Shown here: piece by piece, positions 43,353-54,200 of the stretch
Layout of the letters: every line of letters starts with the position of its first letter
Position numbering within the stretch: the stretch's first letter is position 1
Assembly (NCBI GenBank): GCA_948567375.1
Contig: OX419756.1
Location: 47,630,333-47,694,332, forward strand
Source of the DNA: Lunularia cruciata
Lineage: Eukaryota; Streptophyta; Marchantiopsida; Lunulariales; Lunulariaceae
DNA: 64,000 bases
Direction of reading: 5' to 3'
The notes under the pieces: model-generated
What the model saw: the letters and a program-made list of their open reading frames with translations, nothing else
Database searches by the model: none
Told to the model about the DNA's origin: nothing
Made by a program: the position numbers and the translations under genes

Positions 43353-44035
43353 GGCATCCAATGATGCTTGAATATATTGTCAAAGTAGATATGTGCCAAG
43401 GTTAGAGCATCATAATATCAATTGTTGGTGGATTTGCTTATTAAGCTTATCCACAAACATCACAATGGCTGTGTGACCTTGCTTTGTCTTGGGCAAGGAG
43501 GTGATGAGATCTACACTCACATGTTCCAATGAGTAGATGGAATGGGGAGTGGTTGAAGGAATCCACTCGGTTTTTGGTTATTGGCCTTGTTGCATTGGCA
43601 ACTCTTACATGATCAGACAAACTCTCAAACATCTTGTGCCATGTTGGGCTACCACCATTGGCATTGGAGGGTACCCAAGGTCTTGTCCATGGCCATGTGA
43701 CCAATAGTTGGTAAATCATAGGTTTCTTGAAGGTGCACAAGTTGGAGATCACCTTTGGCTAGAACATAGATCCGGTCCTCATGGAATAAAAGGCCTTCCT
43801 TGAAAGCAAAGATGTTGTACTCCTTTTTGCATACTATAAGACGACCATGTACCATATAGAAGAAGGGGTCTTGTTGTAGAGCTGACCAAAACTCATTTTG
43901 GACCTTGGAGTCAATTGACACCATCGTAATTGACACCGTGATGAGAGGAAGAGACTTCAAATCAGGTTGTTGTGATAGCGCATCAAGGTTGACATAGAAC
44001 CGACCTAGTTTGTACTCAAGTTTGATGTCAAGCAA
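43353..44035 (-). pseudogene. B integrase, N-terminal part
   Basis: The frame 44035-43649 has MLDIKLEYKLGRFYVNLDAL, QEFWSALQQDPFF-type sequence and the zinc-binding segment LQETYDLPTIGHMAMDKTLG. A second frame (43752-43447) carries the rest. The core starts (LITSLPKTKQGHTAIV-like) at about 43500. It is disrupted by C at 43353. Confidence 0.85.
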
Positions 44036-44099
44036 TTGGATTTGCTCCTCCCATCAATGATGTCAACTCTTCATATGTTCCAAGTGTAAGGTCTGCAAC

Positions 44100-44617
44100 A
44101 ATGGTTTGTGATCAATGCGCATGATCACTTGTTTCCCCAAGATGAAATGCCTCCATACCTTGGTGGCATATACCATTGCAAGTTGTTCCCAATCACGAGC
44201 AAAGTAATTTCTTTCAGTTGTATTTAGTCAGCGAGACACAAAGCCAATGGGATGTAGTCCATCTAGGAATTCTTGTTGTAACACAGCTCCAATTGCAAAG
44301 TTAGAAGCATCAAAATCAACCACACAAGGTAGTTGAGGATCATATGGTTTAAGAATGGGTCTTGAAGACACCATATGTTTCAACTTCTGGAATGCTTCTT
44401 CATGCTTGGTGGGCCACTGAAAGCTCGAGTTCCTCTCTAAGAGGTCAGTGAATGGTGTAGCCACATGAGCATAATAGTGGATGAACCGTAGGAAAAAACT
44501 GGCCAATCCATTAAATGCCCATACTTCTATAGCATCCTTTGGAGTAGGCCAATCAATATTGGCCTTGATTTTCTCTTCTTCCATCTTGATCCACTCCAAT
44601 GAGATCTTGTGACCCAA
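44100..44617 (-). pseudogene. B RNase H region
   Basis: The frame 44617-44228 carries FNGLASFFLRFIHYYAHVAT, HEEAFQKLKHMVSSRPILKP and VVDFDASNFAIGAVLQQEFL, followed by a stop after GFVSR. It matches D and E. Confidence 0.87.
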
Positions 44618-44683
44618 GAAGGTAATTTCCTTCTACCAAAAGGCACACTTTGACTTCTTGTAGTAAAATTTCTACTATCTTAG

Positions 44684-45329
44684 TCATCTTAGGACTTCTC
44701 GTACATGATTCACATTTTTTGCCTTTGTCTTGCTATAGACTAAGATATCATCCAAGAACACCACCACATTCAAATCGAATAGTCCATCCAACTCCCAATG
44801 CATCTGATCCATGAAGACTGCTTGAGCATTAGTGAGCCCAAAAGGTAGAACTCTCCACTCAAAATACCCATAGCTTGTACAAAATGTAGTCTTTTTCACA
44901 TCCCCTCTATCAAATGGGGATTTGCCAATATTCACTACAAAGATCTAACTTGGAGAAGTATTGTGCTCCACTCAATTGATCAAGCAAGTCATCGATTTGA
45001 GGCAAAGGATATGTATTCTTCACTCTTTGCTTATTGATCCCACGGTAATCAATATAGAAAGAAAGTACTCCATCATTCTTTGGAATGAATAGTACCGGTA
45101 TTCCCCAAGGAGAAGTATTATGTCGTATAAAATCCTTTTCCAAAAACTTTGTAAGTGTTGTTTGCAACTCCACCAACTCCTTTGGTGAGAGCCAATAGAT
45201 TGGTCTACTCACTAGAGTACTCCTTGGTAATAACTCAATCTTGAAGGGCATATCATGATCAGAGGGTAATCCCTTTGGCAGATCATCCGGAAACACGTCT
45301 GCAAACTCCTTAACTATCTGATCAACCAT
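44684..45329 (-). pseudogene. B reverse transcriptase
   Basis: Frames 45329-44910 and 44935-44684 carry [56 protein letters not shown] (first Asp), [20 protein letters not shown] and [12 protein letters not shown] (catalytic DD). A frameshift splits them at about 44920. Confidence 0.9.
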
Positions 45330-45623
45330 TTTTTGATGAGGCTCTTGATACTCCTTAGATTTTCCTTGTGCAATCTACTTGATCCATATCACAAAAATAG
45401 ACTTATCTTCCTCCAAAGTTTGCTCTATAGCTTCACTAATAAATTTCTCATCTAGTGACTCATCTTTCTCCAAAGCTTGCTCCATGGTTGCCTTCTTGGC
45501 AAGCTTCCCATCTTGAGAGTCATCTCCCTTCAAGGCTTGCTCTATGGCTACCTTCTCAACAAACTTCCCATCTTGAGACTAACTATTCTTAGGTGTCTTA
45601 CTTAGAGGTGCCAGACAACCTAA

Positions 45624-45929
45624 TCAAAAATTCCTACCTTGGTGTTCTACTTGAATTTGTAATCGGGTCCAATCAAATTGAACCTTATGACGTTCAAGCC
45701 AAGGTAGTCCTAGAATGACATCATAGTGTAGAGGTGTCACTACAAACCTCATACATTCCAAATACTCCTTCCCAATCTTGAAGGTAACAAGATGCAAGGT
45801 ACTTAATGCAAAACCCTTTCTACCATCCGCCATCATCAATCTACTTCCAATTACTGCCTTGATAAGAATACCCACTTCCTTTGCAACTTGTATAGACATG
45901 CAATTTTTTAAACTTTCAAAATAAACCAA
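45624..45929 (-). pseudogene. B aspartic protease, active site decayed
   Basis: The frame keeps LKNCMSIQVAKEVGILIKAV and VILGLPWLERHKVQFDWTRL, but the active-site stretch before it (expected LVDSGSS) reads LVYFESLK, so the catalytic Asp is lost. Confidence 0.85.
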
Positions 45930-46099
45930 AATCCTACAACCCTAATTAGATATTGTACCTAGCAAGTGAAGCAAACTAGCATAGGTCAAGCTTTCAATCC
46001 TATTGGAACCAATCAAGCTCCCAATAGGCGGCTGAAAATCTCCAATTGGGATTCTTTGTTTCCTTGATCATTTTGCTCCACAAATTCCATTTGGGTGAC

Positions 46100-46949
46100 T
46101 TGTCAAGATCGCCCATTCTTGAATGGACATTCAGCAATATGATGTCCTAATTGGCGACAATAAACACAACCACCATTTTGTCACAATCTTTCTCTATCCA
46201 TTGTACCAAGTGGTCTCCGTTGGACAACATCAATCTCCATTGGTGATCGTTCCTCCACTAGTGTGAATTGTGTTGGTAAGTTTTGTGTAGGTCGAGGTCA
46301 AGATCAAGTTGTTGTAACCAAGGAATCAAAGCACTCAGCCATCTGCATGGCTTCTTCCACATTTTTTGGCTCTCACATGGTCATTTCCAACTTGGTTCAT
46401 GATTTCAAACCCCTCACAAATTGATCCAAAACTTCACCTTCTTATATATCTAGAATCTTCATGATAATATTCTAGAATTACATGATGTAGCTCCTTATAG
46501 AGCTAGTCTACTTCAACTCCGCCAACTTATCTTGTGCGGTTTGTGTGGCATTGATAGCTTGAAATCAACCAAGTATTACGTGCTTGAATTCTACCCATGT
46601 CAAAATTGGTGCAACAATTTTGTCGTTCAGCTCGCTCCACTCGGAATTACCACCAAAGTTTTGCTATGCCATCCAATTGGCTGGAAGCGAAGAGAATCTA
46701 TTTTTGTTCATCTTGAAGATTGGTAGCTTCAAAGTAACGTTCACAATCAAAAACAAAATTTTCCACTACACCCAAAAGGTTTTTGCCTTCAAATACCTTA
46801 GGCTTTGGAAATCGGATTCACTCTTCTTCCTCTTGAACTAGAGCTCTCTCTACTTGTTCTTGTCGTTGACGGTCTCGTTCATCCAACAATTGAGTAAGAT
46901 GCTCAATTTGTTATTGCATAGCAAGGATAACTTTGGGCATTGCCACCAT
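46100..46949 (-). pseudogene. B gag
   Basis: The likely start is at 46949 (MVAMPKVILAMQ, then a stop). Conserved pieces include the FEGKNLLG...NFVFDCERYFEATNLQ and the EFKHVILG-like capsid segments in broken frames. Decay is heavier than in D. Confidence 0.75.
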
Positions 46950-47087
46950 GGCTACTACTACTCTATCACATTATCTCCAATTTATCTAATTCACTAACAC
47001 ATAGATGCAACATGTCCACCGTTCTCCATAAGTTACAATCAGAAGCACCAAGGGTTCCTCAGATAAGGTGATCATATGCATAAAATC

Positions 47088-47297
47088 TTACCCAAAGCAC
47101 AAGGTGATGAATTGTGTGAAGCGATGCGTGGGTAGTACTTGGACACAAAAAGCACAATGGTTTGGTGGTCCATAAATTCCATCCATCCCATTCTTGCTCT
47201 GATATAAATGTAAAAGACCAAGACCAAGGAGAGAAATAGTAGAATGGAAGATCACATTGGGACACTTCTGTATGGGTAAACTCCAAATGCCTAGCAT
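47088..47297 (-). other. Leader ORF crossing LTR end and primer site in B
   Basis: The frame MLGIWSLPIQKCPNVIFHST runs from within the 5' LTR through the decayed primer site (LLHLYQSKNGMDGIYGPPN) and stops at 47088. It matches the leader frame of D residue by residue in most positions. Confidence 0.4.
47193..47208 (-). other. Primer-binding site of B, decayed
   Basis: The minus strand reads TTTATATCAGAGCAAG next to the 5' LTR, a mutated version of the tRNA-iMet site of D and E. Confidence 0.75.
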
Positions 47298-48391
47298 GAG
47301 CTTTGGTTCTCATATTTATAGGGGGCATACAAGGCTCTTGAGAACTTTCTTGAGTTGCTTTCTTGAGTCACTTTCTTGGAGTACAAGCCAAGTGTAATAC
47401 CAAGAGCTAGCCATACAATCTAGATGTGAAATTTGGTTTGGTAACATCTGAAATGATGCTATACATGATGGTCAAAATAGATCAGATAGAAATATCACCA
47501 AAAGAGTACTTCTACTAATAGAGCAGAAACCAAAATAGACTTGAAAACTTTAGAACCAATAGTTAGACATATGATTTAAAGGTGAGAATTGGTTTGGTAG
47601 CATCTGGAAGGATGTTACACATGATGGACTAAATAGATTAGAAAGAAGTATCACCAAAAGGAGACTTCTATTAATAGAGTAGGAACCAAAATATACCTAA
47701 AATCTTTGAAGGCAATTTTGGAGGCCTAAACGGATGAATTAAGCCTTGAAAATGTGAAAATTGCCCTCCCCCTCCCTAATGAAAGAATGGTTGGCCTTCC
47801 CTCCTCCTGTTTTGTCTTGTCAAGAGCTTTCCAATGGTACCTCACCCACGTGATTTTGAGATTCCTATATATCCCTAAGATTCCCTTTGGTCAAAGCTTA
47901 TTTGACCAACCAGATATGACCAAGACCTACTTGTCATCCATCCAAGTAGGTAATCCAAGGGTGGAGCTTGCTGACATGTCACATATATGTGTGCTTAATC
48001 CTATAGTGGAGCTTCCTTGGAAGAGATCCTCTTTGTCTATATAATAAATAGAAGGTGTTCCTTGGGACATCAGAGGTTTGAGTGTGAAATTGTGTGTTTC
48101 TCATGATGTGTTGCTCTTCAGGTTTCCTATCCTTGGAGTATTACACCAAGTTAATTGGGAAACTTCTCAAAAAGCTTCCTTCTTGAAATTGCCTACTTGG
48201 CATGCAAGCTAAGCTGGTTGGAAGTTTTTAGAAGCTTCCTTCTAGAAAATATTTACTTGGAGTGCAAGTTAAGCTAGTGGGAAGTTTCCCAAGAAGCTTA
48301 TTAGATACTTCTAGGATATTCCATGCTAATTGGCCTATTCATTACTTTGTTAGCCTTGACTATTTTCATTTCTAAACTCCATATTGTTACA
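47209..48391 (-). repeat. 5' LTR of chromovirus B, split by solo LTR F
   Basis: The LTR parts 47209-47392 and 48146-48391 flank solo LTR F. Minus one 5-bp duplication they total 425 bp, matching the 426-bp 3' LTR. Confidence 0.93.
47393..48145 (+). mobile_element. Solo LTR, family F, copy 2
   Basis: 753 bp, TGTAATACC...GGAGTATTACA, flanked by a perfect 5-bp duplication CCAAG (47388-47392 and 48146-48150) within the LTR of B. It is homologous over its length to 1781-2510. It holds a G-box-type cacccacgtgatt near 47846 and a TATA-like ctatataataaa near 48037. No internal region. Confidence 0.93.
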
Positions 48392-48396
48392 GTCAT

Positions 48397-48857
48397 GCTC
48401 TCATCCAATAACCTCACTCTCTCACTTGATACCCAAGTTTGTAAACTTACCCCTAATTGGATAGGACACTTTGATGTCACCCAAATTGTATCTCCTATTG
48501 CTTATTGACTTGCCTTGCCTTGTCATATGCGCATCCATCATGTCTTTCATGTTTCCAAGTTGAAACACTTTGTTCCTAACCCATCTTCTTTTTCCTCTTG
48601 AGTCCAACCTCCCCCTCCTCATGTCCCTATCAATGATCATGAGGAGTACAAAGTTGATCATATCCTTGCTTATCACCACATTCATTGAGGCTGTCAACAA
48701 CATACAGAGTACAAGGTCCTTTGGAAAGGGTATCCCCTTCATGATGTCACGTGGGAACCTCTTTCTCATCTCTAGAATGCACAATTAGCCATCCAAGAGT
48801 TCAAAGCTTCACTACTGGTTGGCGACAAAGACGTCACCAACTAGTAGTGGGGGAATA
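48397..48857 (+). pseudogene. E integrase C-terminal domain, chromodomain and polypurine tract
   Basis: It continues E from the B insertion: VMLSSNNLTLSLDTQVCKLT, NWIGHFDVTQIVSPIAY (G-P-F changed to G-H-F), then a chromodomain with TEYKVLWKGYPLHDVTWEPL near 48700 and the tail EFKASLLVGDKDVTN. The PPT agtgggggaata precedes the 3' LTR. Confidence 0.88.
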
Positions 48858-49271
48858 TGTAACAATATGGAGTTTAACAACAAAGTTAATAGGGCTAATG
48901 AAGTATCAAATAAGACAAATTAGCCTGGAATATTCTAGAAGTATCTAGGAAGCTTCTTGGGAAGCTTCCCAACTAGCTTAGCTTGCACTCCAAGTAGGTA
49001 GCTTCTAGAAGGAAGCTTCCAACTAGCTTAGCTTGCATGCCAAGTAAATGGCTTCTAGAAGGAAGCTTCTTGAGAAGCTTCCAATTAACTTGGCTTGCAC
49101 TCCAAGAAAGTGGCTCAAAAAAGCTTCTTGAGAAGCTTCTCAAGAGCCTTGTATGATCCCTATAAATACAAGAGTAGAAGCTCATGCTAGGCATTTAGAG
49201 TTTTCCTTCATTAAGTGTCCCAATATGAGCTTCCATTTGCTTATTTCTCTCCTCAATCTTGGTCTTTTACA
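48858..49271 (+). repeat. 3' LTR of chromovirus E
   Basis: 414 bp, TGTAACAATATGG...GGTCTTTTACA. TTCTAGAAGGAAGCTTCC and several GAAGCTTC motifs lie upstream of the TATA box (TATAAATACA near 49161). Confidence 0.95.
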
Positions 49272-49890
49272 AATACCTTGCTTAGAAGGATCGTTCATAT
49301 TCTTTGCAAAGGACACGTGTTAGAGAAGATTTATACTTGGTTTGAGATGATAAGTGATAGTGGTAGATGTTGTGGTTCTAGACCCTACATGTGATGCAAT
49401 TTTGACAGAGTGATTACTCATCCTCCTAGATGGGTGGCGAGTTGTGCTACAACACACAAGGTCTCCAAGTATAGGGATATGCAGCAAGGTCACCTCTTTG
49501 TTCCTCTAGCCTTGGAGTTATATAGAGCTATGGCCATGGTGTTTGATACATTTGTTAGGAAGTGCATGAGAGCATACCATATTAGATGTCAAGGGGTACC
49601 ACCCTCACTCTCATACTTTGTAGCATACTTTACATAGCATGTGTCCATTGCTCTACGGAGAGTATTGGATGGTGCAACCCATAGAAGAGCAATCACACTA
49701 AGTGATGCTTCTTTAGATGCTCTAGCAGTCTGTAGACCTAATGACTTGCATAGCTCGGATATCTTAGGTGTGGTAGGGCAGATTTCTCATATCAATACTA
49801 TTGGGGCCTAGCCTCATTCTACCTCTTTTATCTCTCCCTTGTACGGCTTGATGGGCCTTCCCATCCTTCTTGTGTTCTATGACATCGGCT
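49272..49890 (+). mobile_element. LINE copy h, 3' part
   Basis: It resumes the LINE interrupted at 18500. The frames read VSKYRDMQQGHLFVPLALEL, FDTFVRKCMRAYHIRCQGVP, then RRAITLSDASLDALAVCRPN and DLHSSDILGVVGQISHINTI. The tail ends near 49890 (cttcccatccttcttgtgtt). Joining to 18500 across the AATAT/AATAC duplication gives the same order as copy b. No poly(A) tail is evident. Confidence 0.85.
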
Positions 49891-51480
49891 TTCACAAGAG
49901 AGAAGGGCGTAATAATGATTTCTTAATTCTGAATTTTATATTAGATATAAGTTATAAGTAAATAAAATAAATTGGGATTTTTTGGTTTTAACATGTATAT
50001 TCCACTGGTATTTAGATTTAAGCTAAGTAAAATTCTATAGAAAGATAATAAAATTGTACAACATTTTAAGGTCTTGAGTGATTTTTTTAAGAGTGATAGG
50101 TTACATTATTATTTATTTTTGTAATGTAATTTTTAATCATATTTTGTACCTTAGTTCTATTGGAACTTAGTTTGAACTATGGAAATAAGAAATAGAAGGT
50201 ATAAGTGTTCATAATTTTTTCAAGGTATGGATAACTAGCATTTACGCATGCAAGGTTGGATGTGGATGTGTGGCAGTTTTGTAAATGCCATGAAATATAA
50301 GATGGAGGTTATGAATGGGATCACTTGTGATGGCCATGTGATGCAGTGACTAAATTGACACTCTTGCATCACATTGATATTGTTACCATTAGGCATTACA
50401 CATATTATGTCAATTCTCTCATTTGATCATTCTAAATATAGCCATAGAATAGTAAGAGTGATAAGCGTACTGAGTGGGATGTGTTTTGAGGCTATTGAAA
50501 CTAGTTTTCCATATTAAGCTTATTTTATAAGCTTACTCGTACACCTTATGACAAAACTAGATAATCTTTTTCCTTATCATTCTATCTATTAACATAAGAA
50601 TCATTTGTTGAGTGAGCATAGTTCTTCTTTTTCTTATTTTGATGATGGTGTTTTCATTATATTAGATTATGGCATCTAGAGTACACAAAGATAATTGATA
50701 CATTTTTCAAATTTTGAGCTAGGAATTAGGTTATCTTACAAGAGGAGTATATAGGATGCAGATTTTAGAGGATAATTTCAATCATTAGATATTATAGATT
50801 CTACTTGGTTATGATAGTACCGGATCTATAATCGGGCTAGATAGTCTAATAGAGCAAGATTAAACTTACTCCCTTTGTCTATAGCTAATTCCACTAATAA
50901 GACTATTTCCTCCTTATGGTTACTAAATTCTCTAATAGGAGAAGGAGTACCGTTATTGATCTTGAAACATCAATTTGAGGATCGACTATATTTGTGTGGA
51001 TTTCTTTTTACCCACATATGATGCCGGCCTCCCCGGGGAGAGGCCTTCGGCCTTCGGGCCTTTTCTCTGATATAAAAGGACTCTCCCGCGGGTCGAGACC
51101 TTCGGACCTCAAAAACAAGCACTATGTGCCTCTCCCTTGGGTCTCGTGTCCTTCTTCCCAATATCGTGTGTGGAGCAGCCCACACCCTCATACTTCACTC
51201 AAAGAGATTGTTAGAGATGGTTTACAAGTATCTTAGATAGTTTATAAGTATCTTAAAGATTGCTTGTAAGTAAATGATCTCTATAATTATTCTAGGGAGT
51301 TGTTCCGAGTGGTTATAGTAGGACTAGGGGAGAAATTCCTATATTAGCTAGTGAGGTGCTAGTGGATTTCTTGTGACTGAAAAGGATAGAAGGAGCACTT
51401 GACCAATTGCTATAAAGGGAGTCTTATTGTACCTTGTTATCCACACCATTGTCCTTCAGCCTTGTTCTCACTTCCAATAG
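49891..51480. other. Unassigned AT-rich DNA with one GC-rich block
   Basis: Mostly AT-rich with no gene. The block at 51021-51190 is strikingly GC-rich and is listed separately. Confidence 0.5.
51021..51190 (+). promoter_or_regulatory. GC-rich hairpin block followed by a TATA box
   Basis: The sequence atgccggcctccccggggag then aggccttcggccttcgggcc can fold into strong stems (ccccgggg core and reiterated ggccttcgg). A TATAAAAGG follows at 51071-51079 and a GC-rich cctctcccttgggtctcgtg segment after it. It looks like a core promoter, possibly of an LTR from an unknown element (candidate start tgatagtaccgg near 50812). No matching second copy was found in the window. Confidence 0.35.
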
Positions 51481-51825
51481 CACCACATTTGTCACACATG
51501 TAGGTTGTGAGTTTGTATCCCTTAGTATTAGAGCACTCCTAGATATCTACTCATATTGAGTTCCCTTGTTGATGATGTTGAGAAAAATTTCTATAGTGTC
51601 TCAAGTGCATCAATCTTTAGAGAGCCTAGGGAGGGTTGTGGATTCTTTGTGAGTCTTGTTCCTTTTTAGTTGTATTTTGGTGGTTCTTTTTCTTCTCTAT
51701 ATTACACATATGGCTTCTTACAAGAGGGAGTCATTATTCTTTAATCAAGAGCCAATACTAAACAAAGATGTCCCTCATGAGTTCTTCTATTTTCAATAGC
51801 TTTTTTCACTCCTTTTTCCACTACC

Positions 51826-52421
51826 TGTAATAGTTTGAGGACAAGAGAACTCTCCAAGAGAGATACAAGAGAGAAAATACAATTTCACACTCAATACTCC
51901 GATGCCCCAAAGGAGCACCTTCTCTTTATTACATAGCAAAGGTGTCCCTTCAAAGGAAGTTCCACCCTTGGATCAGATACATGCATTGGTGACCTATCAG
52001 CAAGCTCCATCCTTGGATTAGTTGTTTGGATGGGTGACATGTCAATCCTTGTCCTATCTAGTTGGTCAAACGGGTTGGACCATAGGGAATCTTTAGGGAA
52101 TCTTCCTCTAAGGAGCTCAGAATTGTGTGGATGAGGTACCATTGGAAAGCTCTTGATGAGACAAATCATAAGGGGAGAAGGCAAGCCTTTTCTTCCTTAG
52201 GAGATGAAATCTTTCCATTTTTTAAGCCTAATGCATCCATTTAGGCCTCTAAAATTGGCTCTAAAGTTTTAAAGTTGTTTTCAAGTTCTGCCCTATAAGT
52301 AGAAATACTCTTTTGGTGACACATCTATCTGATCTTCCTAGCCCATTATACAAAACATCCTTCTAGATTTTACCAAGCCAATTTTTACCTCCAAATAATA
52401 TGTCTAGCTACTTGTATTACA
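51826..52421 (-). mobile_element. Solo LTR, family F, copy 3 (inverted)
   Basis: 596 bp inserted in LINE f. It starts TGTAATAG and ends TGTATTACA; the reverse complement matches copies 1 and 2 (cttcttaattggctt-type segments, atctgatctatt, tctttattac). The flanks CTACC (51821-51825) and CTACT (52422-52426) form a 5-bp duplication with one change. Confidence 0.88.
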
Positions 52422-53389
52422 CTACTTTCCCATGCTAGAGTGTGTCTCTAACTCTTTGTCAAACTATACATATATTGTGGGCCTTAAGTACTCCTTTGAT
52501 TACTTAACTATTGAGCTTCATGTTGTAGGATTAAGAGTCAAAGTGTGAAAGTGTAAATTATTGTCTCCTTTAGATATTCCTTCTCATTTCCAACTTCTAA
52601 AGAGTTTTATCATCTACAAATGGCTTATGCATCCTTGGATTGCAAAGAGTGTCCAAGGATTTTGTCACATTTTTAGATGCCACTCTTGTAGAGGATATCC
52701 TTCATATGGATGACCTTCCTTTGTTAGTGGATTCTCAAGTTGCATTTGGTATACTTTTTCTTAGCATTTCTTGTCAACTAACCTCCCAACTTTGCACTTT
52801 GTTTCTCTTTCTTCAACCTTCTTATCACGTTTGAGAACTTTTAATATGAGGATTATGGAAATCTTTGATTATAACATTGGATCAGAGTCTTCTAATTGTT
52901 TGATAGTGGACATTATATCTAAATATATATCTTTACCAATCTTGTGTGCAGAGGTAGGCCTACTATTTATGGAGGAGATGTTTATTATGGTATTTTTGGT
53001 ATGGGTATTCCTATTTGCTGATAGGTCAATCTTAGAGAAGTATATGGTTGGTATGGAGGAGTTATATCTTTCTCTCTAGGTATTGTTGTGGTAGATGAGA
53101 GATACTTTTTCCCTTGAGCACAAGATGACCTTCAATCCCTTTCTTTTTTTCCTTTTGATTGGACTAGAGGTTTATAATCTTCCTTGATTGATTGACAATC
53201 TCAAGATGCTCTACATTCTCTTCTAGTTTATCCATCTATCCCTTATATTACAAATCCACATATTTGCTCTTGCTCTAGCATGTATGCAACTCTTTGATCT
53301 TAGTTTGACCTTGTATCAGAGTATTTCAACTCATATCAATTACTTTCTATACAAAAATTAGATTCTAATTAGGTTTGGTCAACCTATTT

Positions 53390-53490
53390 GCATATTCATT
53401 ATTCATTTATTTATATTTATTTATTTATTTATATTTATGCATATTTATTCATTATTTGCATATTCATTATTCATTATTCATTATTCATTC
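53390..53490 (+). repeat. TTATT/ATTC microsatellite
   Basis: Reiterated ttatttatatttattta and attcattattcattattca units within LINE f. Confidence 0.85.
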
Positions 53491-54200
53491 ATGTTGTATA
53501 AGCTTTGCTGCATCAAAGGTCCATATAACTTCTTGTCATTTTGGAGGATAAGGATAGCTACTAATGATGTTATCATAAATATATTGTTTATCATAGTAGT
53601 GAAGAGTAGATACTTCATTCAGAAAGACTGTTTGTATGTTTTGCAAACAGTATGAGTTAAGGTAGACTTGTATTTGGTCCAAGATGATCAAGTTACAAGA
53701 ACAAATTATATGATTGTGGATCAAACATGCAGTGTAATTTCAAAGGGAGTGATTACACATCCTTTAGATGAGTGACAAGTAGAGCGATAACAACCAAGGT
53801 CTCCAAGCATATGGGTTTATAACTAGATCACCTCTTTGTTCTTCCAATTCTGCAGTTATGGATATGGCATTTGACACGGTTACCAGAGATTTCACAAGAA
53901 CTTACCTCACTAGACAACAAAGGGTATCAATTTTTCTTTCTTATGTTGTAATTAATTGTAACTATAATGTGTATCCATTGCTCAATAAAGAACACTTGCT
54001 AGTACAATAAACAAGAGAGTAAGGATACTATATGATGCTTCTTTGGATGCTCTAATGGTGTGTTGACAGTTTGACTTATGTAGCTTTGACATTCTAGTTG
54101 CAGTAGAATAGTTTTCTCATTCTGATACTATTGGGGCCTAGCCTCATTTTGCCTCTTAGGTTTTATCCTTGTATGACTTAATGTGTTCTTCACACTCTTC

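Larger units (their letters stand above)
31762..48391 (-). mobile_element. Chromovirus B (Ty3/gypsy), host of A, C and F
   Basis: The minus-strand element has a 3' LTR at 31762-32187 and a 5' LTR at 47209-48391 (itself split by solo LTR F). Perfect target duplications GTCAT (31757-31761 and 48392-48396) lie within the E integrase. Removing A, C and F leaves about 5.6 kb. All gag-pol parts are present with stops. PBS and polypurine tract (agtgggggaata, reverse complement at 32188) are recognisable. Confidence 0.93.
18501..49271 (+). mobile_element. Chromovirus E (Ty3/gypsy), nested host of B, X, D, G
   Basis: This is a complete LTR retrotransposon interrupted by later insertions. LTRs are at 18501-18912 and 48858-49271. 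An initiator tRNA-Met primer site follows the 5' LTR, and a polypurine tract (agtgggggaata) precedes the 3' LTR. Target duplications are AATAT (18496-18500) and AATAC (49272-49276), inside LINE h. Gag, protease, RT, RNase H, integrase and chromodomain sequences are in order on the plus strand but riddled with stops. Subtracting X, G and B leaves about 5.6 kb, the same size as D and B. Its LTRs differ from each other more than those of element A, fitting an older insertion. Confidence 0.92.
51481..54200 (+). mobile_element. LINE copy f, decayed, split by a solo LTR
   Basis: The order of motifs follows LINE h: cactcctagatatctactca (51535), tagtgtctcaagtgcatcaa (51595), then after the solo LTR ttgtgggccttaagtactcc (52475), MDDLPLLVDSQVAFGILFLS (52708), LPILCAEVGLLFMEEMF (52930), tttgctcttgctctagcatg (53261), the C-terminal KDCLYVLQTV piece (53620) and a 3' tail with ggggcctagcctcattttgc (54133). 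Stops abound. An ATTC/TTATT microsatellite has expanded at 53390-53490. Confidence 0.72.

Noticed and set aside
51836..52400. Minus-strand 97-codon frame at 51891-52184
   Set aside because: It lies wholly inside solo LTR F copy 3 and matches a similar chance frame in copy 1.
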